7,890 nt of DNA, taken from contig CADCOF010000136.1 in assembly GCA_902802975.1 (NCBI GenBank), positions 1 to 7,890 on the forward strand, in the 5' to 3' direction. The notes below the pieces were generated by a model. It worked only from the letters and a program-made list of their open reading frames with translations. It was not told the origin of the DNA and made no database searches. The DNA comes from an uncultured Ruminococcus sp. Its GTDB lineage: Bacteria > Bacillota > Clostridia > Oscillospirales > Acutalibacteraceae. The number at the start of each line of letters is the position of its first letter. The first letter of the stretch is position 1. Of the stretch, positions 1-6,300 are shown piece after piece. The position numbers were made by a program, and so were the translations under genes.

Positions 1-1
1 A

Positions 2-28
2 ATTATGAAAATGTTTAACGACGACTAA
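2..28 (+). CDS. 3' end of an upstream gene (partial)
   Basis: The frame beginning at base 2 reads I-M-K-M-F-N-D-D and stops at TAA 26-28. The other two + frames stop at 16-18 and 6-8. An intrinsic terminator begins 14 bases after this stop, as expected for the end of a real gene. Only eight residues are visible, so no function can be given. The frame choice is an inference from the terminator spacing. Confidence 0.4.
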   Translation: MMKMFNDD

Positions 29-42
29 AAATAAAGTAATTG

Positions 43-75
43 AAAACGGTGGGCTTTTGCGGCTCACCGTTTTTT
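43..75 (+). terminator. Rho-independent terminator of the upstream gene
   Basis: A 12-bp stem pairs AAAACGGTGGGC (43-54) with GCTCACCGTTTT (62-73), with one G-T wobble and a 7-base loop. The T-run continues to base 75. It closes the transcript of whatever gene ends at about base 28 and separates it from the EF-G-like gene. Confidence 0.85.
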
Positions 76-232
76 GTTATAGTAAACGCTATTTTCTATT
101 GAGCTGTTAGTTATTGGTTATTAGATTCAGATCAGATTAGCTAATAACTACCAATCAATTAGTAAAACTGCCCAAAAAGTGCAATTAAAATTAGTGCAAT
201 TAGTTGATTTTATAATTTAGATAAAATTATCG
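76..232. other. AT-rich intergenic spacer, no gene seen
   Basis: No ORF with a ribosome binding site is visible on either strand. The stretch holds an imperfect hairpin (113-155), a 10-bp direct repeat AGTGCAATTA (178-187 and 193-202, 15-bp period) and a 7-bp inverted repeat ATAATTT/AAATTAT (212-218 and 224-230) just upstream of the -35 box of the next gene. The last two could be protein-binding sites, but AT-rich DNA produces such patterns easily. Confidence 0.6.
113..155. repeat. Imperfect inverted repeat, possible repeat-element fragment
   Basis: ATTGGTTATTAG (113-124) pairs with CTAATAACTACCAAT (141-155) apart from a 3-base bulge, around a 16-base loop. The TTAGTTATTGGTTATTAG style resembles short AT-rich dispersed repeats seen between genes of gut Clostridia. 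There is no T-tract, so it is not a terminator. Calling it a mobile-element remnant is an inference. Confidence 0.4.
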
Positions 233-260
233 TTGATTTTTTGTGAAAAAATGATATAAT
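233..260 (+). promoter_or_regulatory. Promoter of the EF-G-like gene (extended -10)
   Basis: The -35 box is TTGATT (233-238) and the -10 box is a perfect TATAAT (255-260), with a 16-bp spacer. A TG at 252-253 gives the extended TGnTATAAT form. Transcription should start near 267, leaving a leader of about 78 bases before the TTG start codon at 345. This is a housekeeping (SigA-type) pattern. Confidence 0.75.
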
Positions 261-285
261 TAATAATTGGTGGGAATTATCATTT

Positions 286-323
286 GTCGAGTTTCCAAGT
301 AACCAAATCGACTGCATTATGCA
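286..323 (+). promoter_or_regulatory. Leader hairpin plus palindrome upstream of the EF-G-like gene
   Basis: GTCGA-g-TTT (286-294) pairs with AAATCGAC (305-312) around a 10-base loop, with one bulged G. It is followed at once by the palindrome TGCAT-T-ATGCA (313-323), which ends four bases before the Shine-Dalgarno sequence (327-333). The layout suggests RNA structure next to the ribosome site, but no known riboswitch consensus was recognised. Confidence 0.4.
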
Positions 324-344
324 ATGAAGGGAGCTAACATCACA

Positions 345-2414
345 TTGAAACAGTATGAACCGAATAAAATATTCAATATTGCACTCGCGGGTCATGGATC
401 CTGCGGAAAGACTTCTCTCGCCGAAGCTATGCTCTATCTTTCGGGCGCGTCGGATCGTCTGGGAAAAGTCGATGACGGCAATACCGTTCTCGATTTCGAC
501 CCCGAGGAGATAAAGAGGAAGGTTTCTGTTGTGTCCTCCATTGCGCCTATCGAGTGGAAGGGCAATAAGATAAATATTATTGATACTCCCGGACTGCTCG
601 ACTTCCAGGGCGGACTTTACGAAGGCATGCGCGCAGCTGACAGCGCGGTTATCGTTGTGTCCGGTAAAAACGGCGTGAGCATCGGCACCGAAAAGGCCGT
701 TAAGCTCGCAGACGAGCAGGGGCTTACAAAAATTTTCTTTGTAAACGGATTATGCGATGAGAGCGCGCGTTTCTATCGTGTATTCGAAACTTTGAAATCC
801 CAGTTCGGACCGTCGGTGTGCCCGGTAGTTGTTCCGTATATCGAGAACGGTCAGGCAAACACCTACGTAAATCTTTTCGATTATAAAGCATATAAATATG
901 AAAACGGCACCGTTAAGCAGGTTGCTCTTCCCGATATGGGCGAACGCCTTGAGGGCTTGCGCACAGCTATCAAAGAGGCTGTTGCCGAGACAAGCGAGGA
1001 ACTTCTCGATAAGTTCCTCATGGGCGAAGAGTTCACTCCGGAAGAGATCATCATGGGCGTTTCTCAGGGAGTTAAGGACGGCTCGATCTGTCCTGTATTC
1101 TGCGGCGACGCGCAGTTGACATACGGTATCGATCAGTTCCTCAACAGCCTTATTTGGCTTGCGCCCAACGCAGCGGCTAAGGGCAGCGAGATCGGTTCAG
1201 ACCCGAACGGCGACGTTGTGGAGCTTGCAGTAAGCCAGAATGCGGCAACGGCAGCACTTGTATTCAAGACGGTAAGCGACCCGTTCGTAGGCAAGCTTTC
1301 GTTCTTCAAGGTTATTTCGGGTAAGGTTTCTGCCGCTAACCCGCTTTTGAACATGCGCACAGGCGAGACCGAGCGTATCACAAAGGTTCTTATTCCGCGC
1401 GGAAAGAAACAAGAAGAAGCGTCATATATAGGCGCGGGCGACATCGGCTGCGTTGCAAAGCTGCTCAACACACAGACAGGCGACACGCTTTGTTCTCCTG
1501 TAAGAAAAGTTACAATTGACGGTATAGACTATCCGAAGCCGTCATACTCAATGGCTATCGCGCCGAAGAAAAAGGGCGATGAGGATAAAGTTGCACAGGG
1601 CATACTGAAACTTTGCGAAGAAGACAAGACGCTTGTATACACACATAATCACGAGACGCATCAGATGATCATTTCGGGTCTTGGCGAGCAGCACCTTGAC
1701 GTTGTTGTTTCCAAGCTTAAGAATAAATACGGAATTGACGTTACACTCGACACGCCGAAGGTTGCGTACAGAGAGACGATCAAGAAAAAAGTTCAGGTTC
1801 AGGGCAGACACAAGAAGCAGTCGGGCGGTCATGGACAGTTCGGCGACGTGTGGATAGAGTTTGAGCCGTATGACGGCGAAGACCTTCTGTTTGATCAGAG
1901 AGTAGTCGGCGGCTCCGTTCCTAAGGGCTTCTTCCCCGCAGTAGAAAAAGGTCTGCGCGAGAGTATCGTAAAAGGACCTCTTGCGGGTTATCCTGTTGTG
2001 GGACTCAAGGCGACGCTTTATGACGGTTCGTACCACCCGGTAGACTCGTCGGAAATGGCATTTAAGACAGCTGCATCTATCGCATACAAAAACGGTCTGC
2101 CGCAGGCAAAGCCGGTACTTCTGGAACCAATCGGTTCGCTGAAGGCTACAGTACCCGACAGCAACATGGGCGATATAATGGGCGAAGTAACAAAGCGCAG
2201 AGGCAGAGTTCTCGGTATGAATCCGGCGGAAGCAGGCTATCAGACAATCGAAGCCGATGTTCCTATGGCGGAAATGCACGATTTTGCGGTATTCCTCAGA
2301 CAGGCAACTCAAGGCAGAGGCGGATTTGATTTCGAATTTGCCCGCTATGAAGACGCGCCGCAGAATGTTGCAGACAAAGTCATCGAACAGAGAAAAGCCG
2401 AAGAGAACGCATAA
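345..2414 (+). CDS. EF-G-like translation factor paralogue with degenerate GTPase motifs
   Basis: A 689-aa homologue of ribosomal translocase EF-G, cytoplasmic and expected to act on the ribosome. The TTG at 345 is chosen because AAGGGAG (327-333) lies 11 bases upstream, whereas the ATG at 324 has no such site and would place this site inside the gene. It also gives the usual family start, MKQYEPNKI. Seen in order: P-loop GHGSCGKT (16-23); altered switch I, EEIKRKVS (54-61); DTPGLLDF (80-87); NGLC (134-137) where EF-G has NKMD; CGDA (253-256) where EF-G has CGSA; domain II (about 300-390); domain IV with QSGGHGQFG (492-500) and GSYHPVDSSEMAFK (from 561), keeping the tip His (564); domain V with MGDIMGEV (from 608). 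The catalytic His of DTPGH is Leu84. Length is normal for EF-G. This is a paralogue type, not the canonical fusA gene, and not a Tet(M)-type protein by these signatures. Whether it hydrolyses GTP is open. Confidence 0.92.
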   Translation: MKQYEPNKIFNIALAGHGSCGKTSLAEAMLYLSGASDRLGKVDDGNTVLDFDPEEIKRKVSVVSSIAPIEWKGNKINIIDTPGLLDFQGGLYEGMRAADSAVIVVSGKNGVSIGTEKAVKLADEQGLTKIFFVNGLCDESARFYRVFETLKSQFGPSVCPVVVPYIENGQANTYVNLFDYKAYKYENGTVKQVALPDMGERLEGLRTAIKEAVAETSEELLDKFLMGEEFTPEEIIMGVSQGVKDGSICPVFCGDAQLTYGIDQFLNSLIWLAPNAAAKGSEIGSDPNGDVVELAVSQNAATAALVFKTVSDPFVGKLSFFKVISGKVSAANPLLNMRTGETERITKVLIPRGKKQEEASYIGAGDIGCVAKLLNTQTGDTLCSPVRKVTIDGIDYPKPSYSMAIAPKKKGDEDKVAQGILKLCEEDKTLVYTHNHETHQMIISGLGEQHLDVVVSKLKNKYGIDVTLDTPKVAYRETIKKKVQVQGRHKKQSGGHGQFGDVWIEFEPYDGEDLLFDQRVVGGSVPKGFFPAVEKGLRESIVKGPLAGYPVVGLKATLYDGSYHPVDSSEMAFKTAASIAYKNGLPQAKPVLLEPIGSLKATVPDSNMGDIMGEVTKRRGRVLGMNPAEAGYQTIEADVPMAEMHDFAVFLRQATQGRGGFDFEFARYEDAPQNVADKVIEQRKAEENA

Positions 2415-2451
2415 TTTAAGCTGGTTTCTTTTTCATATTTTTTCTTTCCCG

Positions 2452-2486
2452 AAGAGCAGAATCGTTATGCGGTTCTGCTCTTTGTT
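2452..2486 (+). terminator. Rho-independent terminator after the EF-G-like gene
   Basis: AAGAGCAGAATC (2452-2463) pairs with GGTTCTGCTCTT (2471-2482) in a 12-bp stem with one T-G wobble and a 7-base loop, followed by TGTT. It lies 38 bases after the stop codon and should end the monocistronic EF-G-like transcript. Confidence 0.88.
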
Positions 2487-2488
2487 AA

Positions 2489-2752
2489 TCTCTGAGTTCG
2501 ACATGGAGGTGCTTATATAAATTTCGCGTTCTGGCTGCAATGAGAGGCGAAGATAATTTCGAAAAGATCAGGGAACAGCAGCCTTTCATTGAAAAATATT
2601 TTGAGAGATTCACTTTGTTTACCGTTCCAAACGAAATAAGCGAAATCAGTTCAAGTGAATTTCGCAAAAAGATACATAACAAAGACAAAAGTGCCTCACA
2701 GTTGGTGACTGACGAGGTGTGGCGTATTTTTAGTGAAAACGGAGGATTATAA
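2489..2752 (+). pseudogene. 5'-truncated nucleotidyltransferase remnant (NMNAT/NadD-like C-terminus)
   Basis: From the ATG at 2540 this frame encodes 70 aa. It stays open back to 2489, reading Y-K-F-R-V-L-A-A before that Met. The sequence RGEDNFEKI, then EISEISSSEFRKKI (an ISSTxxR-type motif) and LVTDEVWRIF, resembles the C-terminal third of HIGH-superfamily adenylyltransferases such as NadD or NMNAT, in which ISSxxxR helps bind ATP. The N-terminal half with the HxGH motif is absent, because the terminator of the previous gene ends at 2486. No ribosome site suits the ATG at 2540; the only strong one, GGAGGT (2505-2510), sits 29 bases away. An ATG at 2503 opens M-E-V-L-I in another frame and stops at 2518-2520, possibly a scrap of the lost 5' end. 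The stop codon lies 2 bases before the NADAR gene, as in an operon. Probably a deletion relic and inactive. The family call rests on motif resemblance only; CoaD-type enzymes are an alternative. Confidence 0.55.
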
Positions 2753-2754
2753 AA

Positions 2755-3201
2755 ATGGGAGTTATTGATAATTTTGACGGCGAATATCGTTTTTTAAGCA
2801 ACTTTTACGTTGTTAAAGTAGAGTACGGCGGACTTGTCTACACGAGCAGTGAAGCCGCTTTTCAGGCGCAAAAATGCCTTACGAAAGAAGAGCGCGTTCA
2901 GTTTACTCAATTGTCCCCAAGCAAAAGCAAAACTTTGGGGCGAAATGTGCAGCTGAGACCGGACTGGAACGATGTCAGAATTGGCATTATGGAGGATATA
3001 GTTCGTTGTAAATTTGCACAAAACCCCGATCTTGCGAAAATGCTGCTGGAGACCGGGGATAAAACGCTTATTGAGGGAAACACATGGCATGATACGTTTT
3101 GGGGCGTAGATTCAAAAAGCGGTTACGGCAAAAACAATCTCGGCAAGATACTTATGAAAATCAGAGAAGAGCTGAGAGTTGAGAGTGGAGTTATTTCTTA
3201 A
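2755..3201 (+). CDS. NADAR family protein (YbiA-like)
   Basis: A 148-aa protein with GGAGGA (2741-2746) eight bases before ATG. It matches the NADAR/YbiA family (NAD and ADP-ribose associated; COG3236) along its whole length: start IDNFDGEYRFLSNFY, core SEAAFQAQK (32-40, with Glu33, Phe36 and Gln37), a KF-helix, the DTFWG motif (113-117) and GKNNLGKILMKIREEL (125-140). E. coli YbiA is about 160 aa, so this is full length. Family members act as N-glycosidases: YbiA-type enzymes have been linked to removal of early riboflavin intermediates, and NADAR proteins paired with DarT-type toxins remove ADP-ribose from guanine in DNA. No toxin gene is visible here, so the substrate is open. The gene directly follows the nucleotidyltransferase remnant, suggesting an ancestral NAD-related pair. 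The last residues, LRVESGVIS, seem to come from a repeat (3169-3190). No convincing promoter of its own was found; TATAAA at 2516-2521 lacks a well-spaced -35 box. Confidence 0.9.
   Translation: MGVIDNFDGEYRFLSNFYVVKVEYGGLVYTSSEAAFQAQKCLTKEERVQFTQLSPSKSKTLGRNVQLRPDWNDVRIGIMEDIVRCKFAQNPDLAKMLLETGDKTLIEGNTWHDTFWGVDSKSGYGKNNLGKILMKIREELRVESGVIS
3169..3190 (+). repeat. GAGAGTTGAGAGTGGAG-type repeat at the 3' end of the NADAR gene
   Basis: The last codons of the NADAR gene are made of GAG/AGT-rich DNA with GAGAGTTGAGAGTGGAG at 3174-3190, read as E-L-R-V-E-S-G. From memory, this purine-rich repeat recurs between and at the ends of genes in gut bacteria. Only one partial copy is present here, so the call depends on that recollection. 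Confidence 0.4.
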
Positions 3202-3232
3202 ATTATTTTGTAGGAAAAATTGACAAAATAAT
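3202..3232. promoter_or_regulatory. Perfect 10-bp inverted repeat over the -35 box (candidate operator)
   Basis: ATTATTTTGT (3202-3211) and ACAAAATAAT (3223-3232) are perfect inverted copies separated by 11 bases, with half-site centres 21 bp apart, about two helical turns. The right arm overlaps the -35 hexamer TTGACA (3220-3225). This geometry fits a dimeric repressor controlling the surface protein gene. It could instead serve as a weak AT-rich terminator for the NADAR gene, which has no other terminator before this point. Confidence 0.5.
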
Positions 3233-3261
3233 ATTGACGTGTTAAGATTATAATGTATAAG
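3220..3261 (+). promoter_or_regulatory. Overlapping promoters of the surface protein gene
   Basis: Two SigA-type promoters can be read: TTGACA (3220-3225) with TAAGAT (3243-3248), spacer 17 bp; and TTGACG (3234-3239) with TATAAG (3256-3261), spacer 16 bp. A perfect TATAAT (3249-3254) lies between them but is badly spaced from both -35 boxes. Starts near 3255 or 3268 would leave leaders of roughly 90-105 bases. Confidence 0.7.
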
Positions 3262-3327
3262 TGTATTTCACCTTGCAATCAGACGTTATTGGGAAATGAG
3301 GTGAGGCAACGCTTAATTATCATACAC
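3261..3327 (+). promoter_or_regulatory. Foldable 5' leader of the surface protein gene
   Basis: GTGTAT (3261-3266) can pair with ATACAC (3322-3327), enclosing TTCACCTT (3267-3274) paired with GAGGTGAG (3298-3305; two wobbles) and, inside that, CAAT (3276-3279) with ATTG (3288-3291). A competing TTGC (3273-3276)/GCAA (3306-3309) pairing is also possible. The outer helix exists only if transcription starts at the upstream promoter. No known riboswitch consensus, including the c-di-GMP type, was recognised. Confidence 0.35.
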
Positions 3328-3358
3328 AAAAAAATTAATAAAAAAGGAGTAGATAAAG

Positions 3359-6300
3359 TTGAAATGTAAGCGAATTGCAGCGGCACTGCTATGTGCCATG
3401 ATCTTGGGCTCGTCAATCAGCATTCCGGCGTCGGCAAATGAAATGAATCCGGATCATGAAGCAGTTTCCCTTGTAGATGTTGGCGATATCTCCACATATT
3501 CACACCTCAACGAAACATCTGAACTTGCTGCGTCGGGTTATAATTCCGGTGAAAGCGTTCAGTGGGAATTGTATGAGAACGGTACTCTTTATATTTACGG
3601 TTCCGGTGAATTTACGCCGGGCGACTACATGAATCAAGATGTACCCGTAATCAGAGTTGTTATTGAAGACGGAGTGACAAATATCCCCAACGGGGCTTTT
3701 CATGACTGCCTTTCTTTGGTCGATGTAAAAATCGGTAAGGACGTAGAGACTATAGACAACATAGCATTCTATCACTGCGAAAATCTGAAAACCGTAACTA
3801 TCCCGTCAAATGTGGCTGCCATCAACGACGCTGCATTTGCATTCTGCTCGAAACTTACAAATATAAAACTATTCAATCCCGGAATTGATCTTTTTCCTAC
3901 AGCTTTTGGAGACTGCGGAAACTTGAAAACAGTTTCTCTTTACGGCGGCTTCGAACAATGGAGCGACCTTGATCTTGACGCTACATTCGAATCTGCTTAT
4001 GCCGATGAGCCAATCAACTTCCGTTTTCCCGAAACGCATGACTGCGATGAGGCTGAAGTAGTAAGCCGCGGTCAGTGCGGAGATAATGTATTCTGGGTAT
4101 TAACCGAAAACAGCACGCTTTATATCTATGGTCAGGGCGCAATGTATGATTACGAGGGTGACGCTCCGTGGGGTACTGCCGATACTATTATAGTAGAGGA
4201 CGGCGTTACTCATATCGGCGCACATGCCTTTGAACACACCGAATATCATTTTGCCGATATATCCGAAACAGTAAAAACAAGCGGCGAGTTCGCTTTGGGC
4301 ATTGGTCTTTCCGAAAAAGGCTTGTATTACGGCGGCACAAGAGATCAGTTCGTTGATATGTGCATGTTTGATGAGTTTGATCTTCGCCATATGATTGAAC
4401 TTGTAAAACAAACCTCCGATGATGAAGAAGGAAATCAAGAAGCACAGGCAAGACTTGCTGAATGTTATTCACAAGTCAATTCCGCCCTTGACAACATGGA
4501 TATCATGTATGGAAACTGCGTATCGCTTGGTAACTTTATCAAAGGCGGTCAACTCGGAGATTCTGTATACTGGGCATTATATGATGACGGCACTGCTTAC
4601 GTTTACGGCAGCGGCAATATGGCTGAAAATTATTACGGCGGCAATCTTCCTTTCGAAAACTTCTCGGAATATAGCGGATATAATCCTGATGACGCCCCGG
4701 CTAAAGAAGCAGGTCGTATAGATAAGATCGTGGTTGAAGACGGCGTTACAAACATTGGCAATTATGTATTTTCTAATTGCATCACTGTATCAGATGTCTC
4801 CGTGGCAGGCTCTGTAGAATCCATCGGTGAACAAGCATTCTGTGGTTGTTTTTATCTTGAAACACTTACTTTGGAACAGGGTGTTAGATCAATAAACAAA
4901 GAGGCGTTTTTCGGGTGCGATTCGCTGCGTAAAATAAACATTCCGGCAAGCTTACAGAATATCGATCCGACCGCTTTCTCTTATTGCAATAAGATACAAG
5001 AAATAACGGTTGACGATAACAATCCGACATATACTTCTGTCGAAAATGTTCTGTTCACAAAAGATTTGTCAAAACTTATCAAATATCCTGCCGGAGCTAA
5101 GAACACCATATACTCTGTACCTTCAGGCGTAGAAATAATAGGTGACAGCTCGTTTGACAGCTGTTGCAATCTTGAAGAAGTTACCTTCCCGAACAGCGTA
5201 AAAACAATCGAAAACAATGCTTTTTGTGACAGTTCTTCTATCAAGCGTCTTATATTACCCGACAGCGTATCATATATCGGCGACGAAGCGTTTTCCACAT
5301 GTACCAGATTGGCAGAACTTAGGCTGCCCGCTAATTTGACATACTTTGGTTCAAAGGCAGTTTTTTGCTGTATTGATTTAAAGAGTATCACCATTCCCAA
5401 ATGCGTGACAAAATTGACAAGCACTGACTTAGCAGGCTGCTCCAGTTTGGAAAGCATCAGTGTAGAAAGCGGAAATCCAAACTTTATTTCTGTTGACGGA
5501 GTGCTTTTCAACAAATCCAAAACAACGCTCATAAAATATCCGGCAAAAAAGAAGCTTGATACCTACAATATTCCTTCAGGCACTGCCACGATCATGTTAG
5601 AAGCATTTGACTCGACTTCCTATTTGCATACGTTGAATATCCCGGAAAGTGTGTCAACAATTGATAGCCTCGCGCTTAACTTGAACCGCAGCATTGCTGC
5701 TTTCAATGTTGATCCTGATAACTGGGCCTTCAGTTCATTGGATGGTGTCCTGTACAATAAGGCTCGTACAACGCTCCTCGTATATCCGTACAACAAAGAG
5801 TGTGATGTATTCAATATTCCTTCAGGCGTAGAGAAAATAGAGAAGTATTCGTTCGAATCCACAAACATAACAAATGTATTTATTCCGTCAACTGTAGAAA
5901 GCATCGGTTATCGCGCTTTCAGTTTCTGCACTGAGCTTAAAACAGTTGCAATTGAATACGGCAAGTTAACCAAACTTCCCGAAAATGTATTCACGGCATG
6001 TTATTCGTTTGAAAGCATCATTATTCCAAAAAGTATTCGTTCAATCGAAAAAAATGCTTTCGAGACAGTAAATGACATTTATTACACCGGTACGCAGTCA
6101 CAGTGGAATAGAATTGCCATTGACCCGAATGACAAAGGTATGGCAAATGCCTCCATTTATTTCAATACCCTTGCTAATCACTCCCATATTTCTGCCGAAA
6201 AAGTAAATCTTGGCGAAATTATTGAGATAAAAGGTTCGGCGGAAGGCGGCACAGGAAATCTCAAGTACAGCTACTACTACAAGAAGTCAAGCGCAAACAA

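Noticed and set aside
324..344. ATG at 324 as start of the EF-G-like gene
   Set aside because: No ribosome binding site precedes it, and the true Shine-Dalgarno sequence would lie within the coding region.
1548..2312. 254-codon open frame on the - strand inside the EF-G-like gene
   Set aside because: It is the antisense of a strongly conserved gene, with no ribosome site and no recognisable protein motifs.
345..2414. Tetracycline-resistance ribosomal protection protein
   Set aside because: The MKxYxxxxI start and GHGSCGKT P-loop follow the clostridial EF-G-like type as I recall it, and I saw no Tet(M)-type signature.
3249..3254. TATAAT as the -10 box of the surface protein gene
   Set aside because: Spacers of 23 and 9 bp to the two -35 boxes are outside the workable range; it was kept only as a note in the promoter entry.
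3261..3358. Known riboswitch, for example c-di-GMP type I
   Set aside because: The conserved core strings of that and other classes I could recall are absent.
3368..3396. Lipoprotein signal with Cys12
   Set aside because: The residues before Cys12 (A-L-L) do not fit a lipobox, while an A-S-A signal peptidase I site is present after residue 26.
4981..5532. 183-codon open frame on the - strand inside the surface protein gene
   Set aside because: It mirrors the LRR codons; similar antisense frames recur with the repeats and have no start signals.
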